64,000 nucleotides of DNA. Origin: Pseudomonas quercus (GTDB lineage: Bacteria; Pseudomonadota; Gammaproteobacteria; Pseudomonadales; Pseudomonadaceae). The translations under genes and the position numbers were made by a program. Shown here in pieces: positions 43,894 through 52,336 of this stretch; the stretch's first letter is position 1, and each line of letters begins with the position of its first letter. The notes beneath the pieces were generated by a model. It ran no database searches. It was not told the DNA's origin and saw only the letters and a program-made list of their open reading frames with translations. The stretch lies in assembly GCF_012033695.1 (NCBI RefSeq), contig NZ_JAAVJI010000014.1, positions 62,001-126,000 on the forward strand. Direction: 5' to 3'.

Positions 43894-45675
43894 TTACACA
43901 GGCAGGGCCATATAAAACTGTGTGCCTTGGCCAGGGCGTGAATACACGCCCATCCGGCCACCGTGCAATTGCACGATTTCCTTGCACAGTGCCAAGCCCA
44001 GGCCTGCGCCGCCCTTCTTGCGACCTACCTGCACAAAGGGCTCGAAAATGCGCCCCTGTTGGCCATAGGCGATACCCTCTCCGTTGTCTTCGACACTGAT
44101 GATCACCCGCTCCGCATGGCGGCGTGCCTGTAAGCGGATATGCCCATTGGTAGGCGTATGCCGCAAGGCATTGTCAATCAGGTTGTCTAGCACACGGTCC
44201 AACTGTGCAAGGTCAGCATGAAGACGAGGCAAGCCTTCGGAGTATTCAAGGGTGAGCTCGGTGCCTTGGGCCAGCGCGGCTTCGCTGAACCGGCCCCGAG
44301 CGCGGAGTAGCAGGTCCTCAATGTCGCATGGCCCCAGTGTCAGCTTCTGCAACCCGCTTTGGTAGCGCGAGAAATTCAGCAGGTCATTGATCAACTGCAT
44401 CAGGCGCTGCATCTCTTCGTTCACGGTTTTAAGCAAGTCGGCTTCCCGAGTATGCGCTTCAAACCGTACCCGTTCCTGCAGTAACCCAAATGCCATATGC
44501 ATACCCGTAACCGGGGTGCGCAGCTCATGGGAGGCACGTAACACGAACTCACTACGCACCCTTTCAAAGGCCCGTTGCTCTGTCACATCATGAAGCACCA
44601 TCACCGCCCCTAGAATATCGCCCTGAACATGGCTCACTGGGGTAAGGCTATAGGCTAGCAATCGAGTCTCGCCATCGACCTCAAGGCTCAGGTCATCGGG
44701 CGCGCGTTCCAGCGTTCCGCCGCGTAATACGGTTTGAAGTTGAGCATCGAGGTCTGGGCGGTCGAGCGCTTCGCCCAGGCTCCGCCCTTTGCGGTCGTTA
44801 TCCCAACCCAGCTGGCGTTGGGCAACCGGGTTCAAATGCTCAAGCAAGCCTTGCCGGTCAATCATCAGCAAGCCGTCATCAATGCTGTCCAACACCGCCT
44901 GCATGCGTTGCTGGCCCGCAATCAGCTCATTAACGTTAGTGGCTTGATGGGTACGCAATGCCTCAGCCATGGTGGCAAAGCGCTCACTGAGGCGGTTCAT
45001 TTCAGGCGCCCTGGACACCGGCAGCGCTACGTCATAATGACCGCGGCTGATGTCGTCCGCTGCGCTAACCAATGCCTGAATCGGCTCCCCAAAGCGTCGG
45101 GCGATCCGATGCGCGGTTACAAACCCTACGCACAGCACGCCGATGCCTATCAGGCCCAGTAACGCGGATACCCAGACAGCCTGATCGTGAGCAGCCTGCT
45201 CATTGGCCGTGACGCGATTCAACGCCGCCCTGTGCGCTTCGAGCAAATCGTTGCGTACCCTGTTAAACGTTTCGCTGAGCGTACGATCTGCGCGGGGGTC
45301 AATGCCTGCCTGTATCACTTGTGCAAACCGCTGCCTGAATGCCTGGTAATGCTCACCGATCAGTTCAAAGCGCAATTGTTGCTCAGGCGTATTACCGGCT
45401 TGAGCTTTGACCATCGCTGTTTCGAAGTCTGTGCGAGCACGCTCGAACGCAGGCATGTCGGGCGTTTGGGCCCACACCACGATCAATTGGTCACCCAGTG
45501 CCTGCCGCATGCGTAACCCGCTTTCCAGGTCATGAAAGCTGCCATGCAGCGCGTTTTGCTGGCTGGCCGCCATTTGCGTCACGCTCACCAGCCCCAGCAC
45601 CAACCCTAGCAGTGCCATCGTGATAAGGGCAGAAATGCTGAGGAACAGCCGGGTGCGCAGTGTCATCCCAGGCAT
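43894..45675 (-). CDS. kinB: Sensor histidine kinase KinB
   Basis: 593 residues. Two membrane helices (about 9-30 and 165-190) flank a helical periplasmic sensor, followed by HAMP, PAS (DSIDDGLLMIDRQG), the H-box ASHELRTPVTG, N-box NLIDNALRHTP and G-boxes DNGEGI and GGAGLGLAL. KinB partners AlgB and, in P. aeruginosa, acts mainly as an AlgB phosphatase, restraining alginate and virulence genes. The start overlaps the algB stop (TGATG); a GTG three bases earlier is the alternative. Confidence 0.95.
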   Translation of the reverse strand: MPGMTLRTRLFLSISALITMALLGLVLGLVSVTQMAASQQNALHGSFHDLESGLRMRQALGDQLIVVWAQTPDMPAFERARTDFETAMVKAQAGNTPEQQLRFELIGEHYQAFRQRFAQVIQAGIDPRADRTLSETFNRVRNDLLEAHRAALNRVTANEQAAHDQAVWVSALLGLIGIGVLCVGFVTAHRIARRFGEPIQALVSAADDISRGHYDVALPVSRAPEMNRLSERFATMAEALRTHQATNVNELIAGQQRMQAVLDSIDDGLLMIDRQGLLEHLNPVAQRQLGWDNDRKGRSLGEALDRPDLDAQLQTVLRGGTLERAPDDLSLEVDGETRLLAYSLTPVSHVQGDILGAVMVLHDVTEQRAFERVRSEFVLRASHELRTPVTGMHMAFGLLQERVRFEAHTREADLLKTVNEEMQRLMQLINDLLNFSRYQSGLQKLTLGPCDIEDLLLRARGRFSEAALAQGTELTLEYSEGLPRLHADLAQLDRVLDNLIDNALRHTPTNGHIRLQARRHAERVIISVEDNGEGIAYGQQGRIFEPFVQVGRKKGGAGLGLALCKEIVQLHGGRMGVYSRPGQGTQFYMALPV

Positions 45676-47021
45676 CACAGGTTGTATTGCTTGCGTTTAC
45701 GGTAAAGGGTAGAAGCATCGATACCCAATGTTCGTGCCGCTTGGTCCAAGGTGTCGCTGTTTGCCAGAATGGCGCCGATATGCGCTTTCTCCAGCTCGTC
45801 CAAGCTCAGTGCAGCACCCACACGCGGTGCGTTGGTGGCAGGCTGCTCGGCCATCCCGAGGTGAATGACTTCAACGCGCTCTTGGGGGCAGATGATACTG
45901 GCTCGCTCGATCACGTTGCGTAACTCACGAATGTTGCCAGGCCAGCGGTAGTTGAGCAGCGCTGAACGTGCTTCCTCGGTAAAGGTACGGGCCGGGCGTG
46001 CATAGTCTTTTACAAAGCGTGCAAGGAAGCGGTCGGCAAGGGTGAGGATGTCTTCGCTGCGTTCACGCAGAGGCGGAAGGTGCAGCGTAATAACGTTCAG
46101 GCGGTAAAGCAGGTCCTCACGGAATCGCCCTTCCTTGACCATGTCCTCAAGGTTAAGGTTGGTTGCCGCTAGAATCCGTACATCTGCACGGCGGGTTACG
46201 GCGTCACCTACGCGTTCGTATTCCTTGTCTTGGATGAACCTCAGCAGTTTTGGCTGCAAAGCCAAAGGAAAGTCACCGATTTCGTCGAGGAACAGCGTGC
46301 CGCCGTCCGCTTGGTTCACTCGGCCAAGCGTACTTTCGCTCGCACCGGTAAATGCCCCTCTGCTATGGCCGAACAGCTCACTTTCCATCAGGTCCGAGGA
46401 CAATGACGGGCAGTTGATCGTGACAGAGGCTTTCTTTGCCCGCTTGCTCCAGCCATGAATGGCCCTGGCCAGTTCCCCTTTCCCCGTACCCGACTCACCC
46501 AGGATAAGAATGTTGGCATCGGTATTGGCCACCTGCCGTGCTGTTTCCAGCACCACCATCATGGCAGGGCTATGGGAATCCAAACCGTCTTTAGGCTTGC
46601 GGATCTGGCCTTCCAGCGCCTCAAGGCGCTGCGACAACTGCCGCACCTCTAGCTGCTTGGCCGTAGCCAATCGAAGCTGGTCCGGGCTGCAAGGTTTGAC
46701 CAGATAATCCGCTGCGCCAGCTTGAATGGCGTCCACAGCGGTGTCTACGGCCGAATGCGCAGTGACGATGACCACACGCATCCAAGGGGCAAGGGTGCGC
46801 ATCTGCGCCAGTACATCCAGGCCGTTGTCCTCGCCCAACCGAAGGTCCAAGAAGCACAGGTCGAACACCTGGCGCTGCAACAGTGCTTCTGCCTGGTTGG
46901 CACTGCTAGCAGTAGCGACGCTGTAGCCCTCGTCTTCTAAACAGTAGCGGAAGGTGCGAAGAATGGCTGCTTCATCATCAACCAGCAGGATACGGCCTTG
47001 ATGATCCGCCCCAGATTCCAT
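45675..47021 (-). CDS. algB: NtrC-family response regulator AlgB
   Basis: 448 residues. Receiver domain with phosphoacceptor Asp59 (FLDLRLGEDNG), AAA+ domain with Walker A GESGTGKG, sigma-54 contact loop GAFTGA, Walker B GGTLFLDEIGD, and a Fis-type HTH at the C-terminus (LDQAARTLGIDASTLYRKRKQY). AlgB activates alginate genes in P. aeruginosa. First in algB-kinB and divergent from the BON-domain gene. Confidence 0.95.
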   Translation of the reverse strand: MESGADHQGRILLVDDEAAILRTFRYCLEDEGYSVATASSANQAEALLQRQVFDLCFLDLRLGEDNGLDVLAQMRTLAPWMRVVIVTAHSAVDTAVDAIQAGAADYLVKPCSPDQLRLATAKQLEVRQLSQRLEALEGQIRKPKDGLDSHSPAMMVVLETARQVANTDANILILGESGTGKGELARAIHGWSKRAKKASVTINCPSLSSDLMESELFGHSRGAFTGASESTLGRVNQADGGTLFLDEIGDFPLALQPKLLRFIQDKEYERVGDAVTRRADVRILAATNLNLEDMVKEGRFREDLLYRLNVITLHLPPLRERSEDILTLADRFLARFVKDYARPARTFTEEARSALLNYRWPGNIRELRNVIERASIICPQERVEVIHLGMAEQPATNAPRVGAALSLDELEKAHIGAILANSDTLDQAARTLGIDASTLYRKRKQYNL

Positions 47022-47182
47022 TTTCCTACGCTCCTTTAAAAAAGATCTTCTCTTAGTCCGAGAATTATCGGGCAAGTTGCAATGTCAATTCTGAACGATT
47101 TCCACCCTTGCAGGTAGCACTGCCTTGCGGCTGATTAATGCCACTGTCAGGCAGGCACTGAGCAGGGTAGTACGGAGCTGAA

Positions 47183-48019
47183 ATGACACATTCGCGCCTG
47201 AACCTCACCAGAACCCTCGCTGCCCTGATGTTGTGCAGTGCCGGCATTGCGCAGGCAGACCCTGTCACTGATGCTCGCAAGGAGGGCGCTGCCAACATGG
47301 CATTGTCACTCAACGAGCGGCTTGCCTCAGATAACATCAAGGTGAAAGTGACCGATGCCAAGGCCATCGTGACTGGCAAGGTTGCCAGTGAGGACGATAA
47401 GCAGCTCGCCGCTCAGATAACAACGGCAGTAACCGACGTAACAGCGGTTGAAAACCGGTTGGTTGTGGATGCGGCGCTGGAAGAGCAGCCTTTGGCCAAA
47501 CCGGCACAGCTGATTACGCTGGAAGACCTTACGTTGGCCACTACTCTGCGGGCACGGTTCAGCTGGAGCACGCCTACGATGGGCTCACCGCTAGACGTAC
47601 GTGTGGAGGGAGGCGTTGTAACCCTGAGAGGCCAGGCAGCCACTGCGCAAGCCAAGGAGTGGGCGGGGGTGCTGGCGACCAATACGAAGGGTGTCATTGT
47701 AGTGAACAACCTGATTGGCTTGCGTGCATCGGATGCAAAGACTACCGAAGCGGAAGTGCAGGTGCGATCGCCAGACGAAAGGGTGACTGACGCATGGATC
47801 GCCAGCAGGGTAGCCAACAGCTTCAACTATGACCGCGGCCTGGACGCCCTGCGTCTAGTGGTCAAGGTAGCGGACGGTGTAGTGAGCCTTAGTGGTGAGG
47901 CAGATAGCCAAGCACATAAGGCACATGCAGTAGCGATTACCCGGCAAATCCGAGGTGTTAGAGGGGTGGATGCCGACTTGCTACGGGTAGCTTCTACAGC
48001 CGCTTCGATAGAGGGGTAA
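47183..48019 (+). CDS. Periplasmic protein with three BON domains
   Basis: 278 residues. Signal peptide about residues 1-25 (GIAQA). Three BON repeats at about 30-98, 115-180 and 200-272, each with the internal sequence like VKVTDAKAIVTGKVASEDDK and VRVEGGVVTLRGQA and VKVADGVVSLSGEADS. BON domains bind membranes or lipids, as in OsmY and Kbp, and members are often induced by envelope stress. Divergent from algB. Confidence 0.85.
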   Translation: MTHSRLNLTRTLAALMLCSAGIAQADPVTDARKEGAANMALSLNERLASDNIKVKVTDAKAIVTGKVASEDDKQLAAQITTAVTDVTAVENRLVVDAALEEQPLAKPAQLITLEDLTLATTLRARFSWSTPTMGSPLDVRVEGGVVTLRGQAATAQAKEWAGVLATNTKGVIVVNNLIGLRASDAKTTEAEVQVRSPDERVTDAWIASRVANSFNYDRGLDALRLVVKVADGVVSLSGEADSQAHKAHAVAITRQIRGVRGVDADLLRVASTAASIEG

Positions 48020-48066
48020 ATAATGATCATGCAAAACGCCCGGTCACGGACAGGGCATCGTGCAGG

Positions 48067-48090
48067 TTGCGCTCCCTATAGGGGGCGCAA
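48067..48090. other. Stable hairpin in the gap after the BON gene
   Basis: TTGCGCTCCC-TATA-GGGGGCGCAA forms a 10-bp stem (one T:G pair) with a four-base loop. No T-run follows on the plus strand, so it is not a standard terminator. The 185-base gap otherwise shows no gene. Confidence 0.5.
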
Positions 48091-48204
48091 GGCTAAGTAA
48101 ACCCCCGAAAAATAAGACTTTTCCTACAAACTCAAAGCTGGCATGCAGCCTGCAATATCTTCTTCAAACGCATCAAGTGATGCAGGAACTTGGAGGGGGT
48201 GCAT

Positions 48205-48489
48205 ATGAAACAGTCAGGGAATCAAGGTGGTAGCTCGGCGCCCGTTGTCTCGATGCACACCCTTCGTCAAGGCCTGTTTGCCTCGCTTGCCCTGATGCTT
48301 ACCCTAATTGGTGCTCAGCAGTATCACGTATGGAACCAGCCGGCCGAGCCGTTGATCCATACCTTGCACTCGATGCACACGCCAGCCTTCCACGCTGTCA
48401 GTGCGCCGGCTTCCCAAGCCAACCGCTTGCAAACGGTTGAACAAAACGACCAGTTCCAGCGACCAACCGAAACCCGCTGGGTGTTTTGA
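48205..48489 (+). CDS. Small single-pass membrane protein, unknown
   Basis: 94 residues. One hydrophobic segment (about residues 24-42, GLFASLALMLTLIGAQ), then a His- and Ser-rich tail (HTLHSMHTPAFHAVSAP). A strong GGAGGGGG ribosome site precedes the ATG, which argues that it is expressed. It heads a run with the DUF1328 and ivy genes. I do not recognise the family. Confidence 0.65.
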   Translation: MKQSGNQGGSSAPVVSMHTLRQGLFASLALMLTLIGAQQYHVWNQPAEPLIHTLHSMHTPAFHAVSAPASQANRLQTVEQNDQFQRPTETRWVF

Positions 48490-48525
48490 ACAGCCAACGA
48501 AATCACAACATAAAGGAGTATCAAT

Positions 48526-48690
48526 ATGCTGAGTTGGGCCATTACTTTCCTGATCATTGCAATCATCGCTGCAGTACTGGGCTTCGGTGGTATCGCTGGT
48601 ACGGCTGCAGGGATCGCTAAAATCCTGTTCGTTATCTTCCTCGTGCTGTTCGTGGTGTCGTTCTTCTTCGGCCGTCGTGGTCGGCCGTAA
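48526..48690 (+). CDS. DUF1328 (YtjA-like) small membrane protein
   Basis: 54 residues: MLSWAITFLIIAIIAAVLG begins the first hydrophobic segment, the glycine-rich middle reads FGGIAGTAAGIAKI, and a second hydrophobic segment ends in FFFGRRGRP. This is the compact two-helix DUF1328 pattern found through proteobacteria. AAGGAG lies 8 bases before the start. Its stop is one base before the ivy start. Function unknown; family members are often stress-induced. Confidence 0.9.
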   Translation: MLSWAITFLIIAIIAAVLGFGGIAGTAAGIAKILFVIFLVLFVVSFFFGRRGRP

Positions 48691-48691
48691 C

Positions 48692-49156
48692 ATGAACAAA
48701 GCAATCAGGGTAATGATGTTTGCCGTTGCGATGGCAACAACGTTGCCGGCGCTTGCCGACAATGATGGGCAAGAGCGGGCGGGTAACCTGATTGCAACGA
48801 ACAAGCAGTACCGTGAAGCGTGGCAGGACGCTATAAGGAAGCAGGAGCGCCTTCCCGAGTGGGTTATCAACCTCTCCGGAGCCTCCTCTCCAATGACTGC
48901 CGTTACGGAAGACGGCGACAAATACCTTGTTGGGCAGGTGTGCGAAACAGCAGATGATTGCCTGCACAACCGCGTCATTGTGGCTTTTAGCTGGGATAAG
49001 TCCAAAGCGTACGTGCTGTGGGTAACCGTGCCGACAGCAGTACCGGATGACAAGACGCCTTCCCGCCATGCGGATTACCGCTGGCTGGGCGACCCGGACG
49101 AAGGCATGCAAGGCCTGCTGAGAGAGCAACTCAAAAGCGACCCTAAGTGGTACTGA
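48692..49156 (+). CDS. ivy: Ivy-type inhibitor of vertebrate C-type lysozyme
   Basis: 154 residues. Signal peptide about residues 1-22 (TLPALA). The family's disulfide loop is CETADDC followed by LHNRV; in many Ivy proteins the loop is C-K-P-H-D-C, with His that enters the lysozyme active site. Here that His is absent, so inhibition may be weaker or of different target range. Periplasmic. Probably one operon with the DUF1328 gene. Confidence 0.85.
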   Translation: MNKAIRVMMFAVAMATTLPALADNDGQERAGNLIATNKQYREAWQDAIRKQERLPEWVINLSGASSPMTAVTEDGDKYLVGQVCETADDCLHNRVIVAFSWDKSKAYVLWVTVPTAVPDDKTPSRHADYRWLGDPDEGMQGLLREQLKSDPKWY

Positions 49157-49190
49157 TTGCTTGTAACAGCGTTTGTAGAAGTGTTGTGTA

Positions 49191-49373
49191 CCTGTACAGC
49201 CCTATAAAGGCTGATGCATGACCAGGGGGCCGGGACGTTCTAGCCGTAGTAGCGCTGGAGTGACCTAGGGGTACAGGGAGTACCTCCGATTCGGGCCGGG
49301 CCAGGTAAAGAGCCTCGTTGCATGAGCGATAACGCCTTTAAAAGGCCATCGCTACTTGCTGCGGGGCTTTTTT
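49191..49373 (+). ncRNA. Candidate structured RNA or long 3' leader after ivy
   Basis: A long-range helix pairs CCTGTAC and CCCTA (49191-49197 and 49200-49204, two-base bulge) with TAGGGGTACAGG (49266-49277), 12 base pairs. Inside and after it are G-rich segments and short hairpins, then a rho-independent terminator at about 49339-49373 (stem AAAAG..CC / GG..CTTTT, six T). There is no convincing protein. It could be an independent RNA or the structured 3' end of the ivy transcript. Not matched to a known family by me. Confidence 0.4.
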
Positions 49374-49704
49374 GTGCCCGGCTGTCGAGCAATCAGTGCC
49401 TTCACTCTGTTGCCCATGTGTTCGGAAAACCGAATACGACAGAAGGTAACATCACCCAACCCCAGTCAACGGGACGCTCCAGCGTTCGGCCTTCCGAACG
49501 CATGCTCCAAGCCTTGCTTTTGTCATTAAAATCAATAGATTACGCATGCCGATCTGGCATGGGGCACTCATTTCCGGCATTAGACGCCTCTTGGCGACTT
49601 CTCGATAGTCCCTCTTCTGCTGTCACAGGCCTATTGCCTATGTGACGCAATCACATCGGCATGCTTCAGGGCATGGCCTCGATGAACCTGACCAAGGGTG
49701 CATA
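49374..49704. other. 331-base region upstream of gltP with several hairpins
   Basis: No gene seen. It holds a perfect 8-bp hairpin GCGTTCGG-CCTT-CCGAACGC (49492-49511), a hairpin CATGCC/GGCATG near 49546-49562, and GTCACAGGC/GCCTATGTGAC at 49622-49646 that runs into TGTGA-CGCAA-TCACA (49641-49655). The last resembles a CRP/Vfr site but has a 5-base instead of a 6-base spacer. The region probably carries the gltP promoter. Confidence 0.5.
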
Positions 49705-51033
49705 ATGACAAAGCCAAAACTCAGCCTTGCGTGGCAAATTCTTATCGGCCTGGTGATGGGCATTGCCCTAGGCGCTGTGCTTAACCATTTCGGGACTGAA
49801 AAAGCCTGGTGGATCAGCAATGTGCTTCAACCGGCTGGGGACATCTTCATTCGCCTGATCAAGATGATCGTGATTCCTATTGTGATCTCGTCGTTGGTCG
49901 TTGGCATCGCAGGCGTAGGGGATGCCAAAAAACTTGGGCGCATTGGTCTCAAAACCATCATCTACTTCGAAGTCGTAACCACGATCGCGATTCTGGTAGG
50001 CCTGGTGCTCGCCAACCTGGTTCATCCAGGGACGGGGATCGACATGAGTACGCTAGGTACTGTGGACATCTCGCAATATCAGAAAACGACTGCTGAAGTG
50101 CAACACGATCATGCGCTGATCGCTACGATCCTCAACCTCATCCCCTCCAACATCTTTGCTGCCGTGGTACGGGGAGAAATGCTGCCGATCATCTTCTTTT
50201 CTGTACTGTTTGGGCTGGGCTTGTCCAGCCTTCCAAGCGAAGCGCGCGAGCCATTGGTACGTACGTTCCAAAGCATTTCGGAAACCATGTTCAAGGTCAC
50301 TCACATGATCATGAACTACGCGCCTATCGGCGTGTTTGCTTTAATTGCCATCACCGTCGCCAACTTTGGCTTCGCTTCGCTGATTCCTTTGGCCAAGCTA
50401 GTGGTGCTGGTGTATGCCGCGATTCTGTTCTTTGCGCTAGGCGTACTAGGGCTGATCGCTAAGCTGTTCGGGTTCTCGGTGTTCAAGCTGATCCGTATCT
50501 TCAAGGATGAGCTGATCCTGGCGTACTCCACTGCCAGCTCGGAAACCGTATTGCCCCGCATCATCGAGAAGATGGAAGCCTATGGTGCGCCAAAGGCTAT
50601 CAGCAGTTTTGTGGTACCCACGGGGTACTCCTTCAATTTGGACGGCTCAACGCTCTACCAGAGCATCGCAGCCTTGTTCATCGCGCAGTTGTACGGGATC
50701 GACATGCCTATTGGGCAGCAGATCCTTCTGGTACTCACACTGATGGTGACGTCCAAGGGTATTGCAGGCGTACCGGGTGTGTCCTTCGTGGTATTGCTGG
50801 CTACGCTGGGCAGTGTGGGTATTCCGTTGGAAGGCCTTGCGTTCATCGCAGGTGTGGACCGCATCATGGACATGGCGCGTACTGCCCTGAACGTGATCGG
50901 TAATGCACTGGCTGTGCTGGTAATCGCACGTTGGGAAGGCATGTATGACGATGCCAAGGGTGCCCGCTACCTGAACAACCTGCCTCGCTTGCATAGCCGT
51001 GGGGCCACTGCCGAGGGCTCCACCTCGCGGTGA
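49705..51033 (+). CDS. gltP: Glutamate/aspartate:proton symporter
   Basis: 442 residues, dicarboxylate/amino acid:cation symporter (DAACS) family. Eight membrane helices and two re-entrant loops are expected. Signature segments: NLDGSTLYQSIA and VMTSKGIAGVPGVSF (written as MVTSKGIAGVPG here), plus IVIPIVISSLVVG. The start MTKPKLSLAWQ follows AAGGG. Neighbour order after ivy matches pseudomonads. Confidence 0.92.
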   Translation: MTKPKLSLAWQILIGLVMGIALGAVLNHFGTEKAWWISNVLQPAGDIFIRLIKMIVIPIVISSLVVGIAGVGDAKKLGRIGLKTIIYFEVVTTIAILVGLVLANLVHPGTGIDMSTLGTVDISQYQKTTAEVQHDHALIATILNLIPSNIFAAVVRGEMLPIIFFSVLFGLGLSSLPSEAREPLVRTFQSISETMFKVTHMIMNYAPIGVFALIAITVANFGFASLIPLAKLVVLVYAAILFFALGVLGLIAKLFGFSVFKLIRIFKDELILAYSTASSETVLPRIIEKMEAYGAPKAISSFVVPTGYSFNLDGSTLYQSIAALFIAQLYGIDMPIGQQILLVLTLMVTSKGIAGVPGVSFVVLLATLGSVGIPLEGLAFIAGVDRIMDMARTALNVIGNALAVLVIARWEGMYDDAKGARYLNNLPRLHSRGATAEGSTSR

Positions 51034-51103
51034 CCCGGCCTTAAAAGCATGTACCCCCAAGTGCCGAGCCGATTATGATGCCGGCATTGAAATTCGGGGG
51101 TGC

Positions 51104-52336
51104 ATGATGCTGAACGGCCTGTGGCTTGGCTTTTTCGTGGTAGCAGCCGTCGCTGCACTGGCTCAGTGGTTGGTAGCAGGTAACAGCGCCGTTTTTGCGG
51201 CCATGGTGGAAGCTATTTTCAACATGGCCAAATTGTCGGTGGACGTAATGGTGTTGTTGTTCGGCACCCTTACGCTCTGGCTGGGCTTTCTCAAGATTGC
51301 CGAGAAAGCCGGAATTGTGGACTGGTTTGCAAAGGTGTTGGGGCCATTGTTTGCACGGCTCATGCCCGAGGTACCGCGCGGCCACCCGGCCCTTGGCCTC
51401 ATCACCATGAATTTCGCCGCCAATGCACTAGGGTTGGATAACGCTGCCACCCCTATCGGGCTAAAGGCCATGCGGGCCCTGCAGGAGCTGAACCCACGGC
51501 CGGAAAGTGCCAGCAATGCGCAGGTCCTTTTCCTGGTGCTCAACGCTTCGTCTCTTACCTTATTGCCCGTCACCATCTTCATGTACCGCGCCCAGCAAGG
51601 CGCACCAGACCCTACCATGGTGTTCCTGCCCATTCTGCTAGCGACTAGCGCGTCTACACTCGTAGGCCTGCTGTCTGTCGCGTTCATGCAGCGACTGCGG
51701 CTCTGGGACCCGGTAGTACTGGCTTACCTGCTACCGGGTGCGCTGCTGTTGGGCGGTTTCATGGCTTTTCTGGCGGGCTTGTCAGTTACTGCCGTGGCCA
51801 GCTTGTCGTCGCTGCTGGGTAACCTCACGTTATTTGGCCTGATTCTCGGGTTTTTGCTAGTAGGCGCTTTACGCCGGATACCGGTGTACGAAACCTTCGT
51901 AGAGGGGGCGAAGGAGGGATTTGACGTTGCCAAAAGCCTGTTGCCCTACCTGGTGGCCATGCTGTGCGCCGTAGGTGTACTTCGGGCGTCTGGCGCATTG
52001 GACCTGCTGTTGGAAGGTATCCGGCATGCCGTGCAATGGTTGGGCATGGACTCACGGTTTGTAGACGCCCTGCCTACAGCGCTGGTAAAGCCGTTCTCAG
52101 GTAGCGCTGCGCGCGCCATGTTGATCGAGACCATGCAAAGCAAGGGTGTGGACAGCTTCCCTGCACTGGTAGCCGCCACAGTTCAAGGCAGTACCGAAAC
52201 AACCTTTTATGTGCTGGCCGTATACTTCGGCGCGGTCGGCATTCAGCGTGCCCGCCACGCTGTAGGCTGTGCCCTGCTGGCAGAGCTGGCGGGGGTTATC
52301 AGCGCAATTCTGGTGTGTTACTGGTTCTTTGCCTGA
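51104..52336 (+). CDS. Nucleoside-recognition (SpmA-SpmB fusion-like) membrane protein
   Basis: 410 residues, about ten membrane helices in two related halves. N-half has FNMAKLSVDVMVLLFGTLTLW (in part), MPEVPRGHPALGLITMNFAAN (in part) and LGLDNAATPIGLKAM; C-half has GAKEGFDVAKSLLPYLVAMLCA (in part) and QGSTETTFYVLAVYFGAVG. These are the SpmA and SpmB signatures fused in one chain. The family is spore-maturation-like but found in non-sporulating bacteria, and the substrate is unknown. Its end overlaps the next gene by 19 bases. Confidence 0.83.
   Translation: MMLNGLWLGFFVVAAVAALAQWLVAGNSAVFAAMVEAIFNMAKLSVDVMVLLFGTLTLWLGFLKIAEKAGIVDWFAKVLGPLFARLMPEVPRGHPALGLITMNFAANALGLDNAATPIGLKAMRALQELNPRPESASNAQVLFLVLNASSLTLLPVTIFMYRAQQGAPDPTMVFLPILLATSASTLVGLLSVAFMQRLRLWDPVVLAYLLPGALLLGGFMAFLAGLSVTAVASLSSLLGNLTLFGLILGFLLVGALRRIPVYETFVEGAKEGFDVAKSLLPYLVAMLCAVGVLRASGALDLLLEGIRHAVQWLGMDSRFVDALPTALVKPFSGSAARAMLIETMQSKGVDSFPALVAATVQGSTETTFYVLAVYFGAVGIQRARHAVGCALLAELAGVISAILVCYWFFA

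Noticed and set aside
49322..49645. 107-codon open frame upstream of gltP as a protein gene
   Set aside because: Composition is unlike the neighbours, there is no ribosome site, and the frame crosses the likely terminator and several hairpins.
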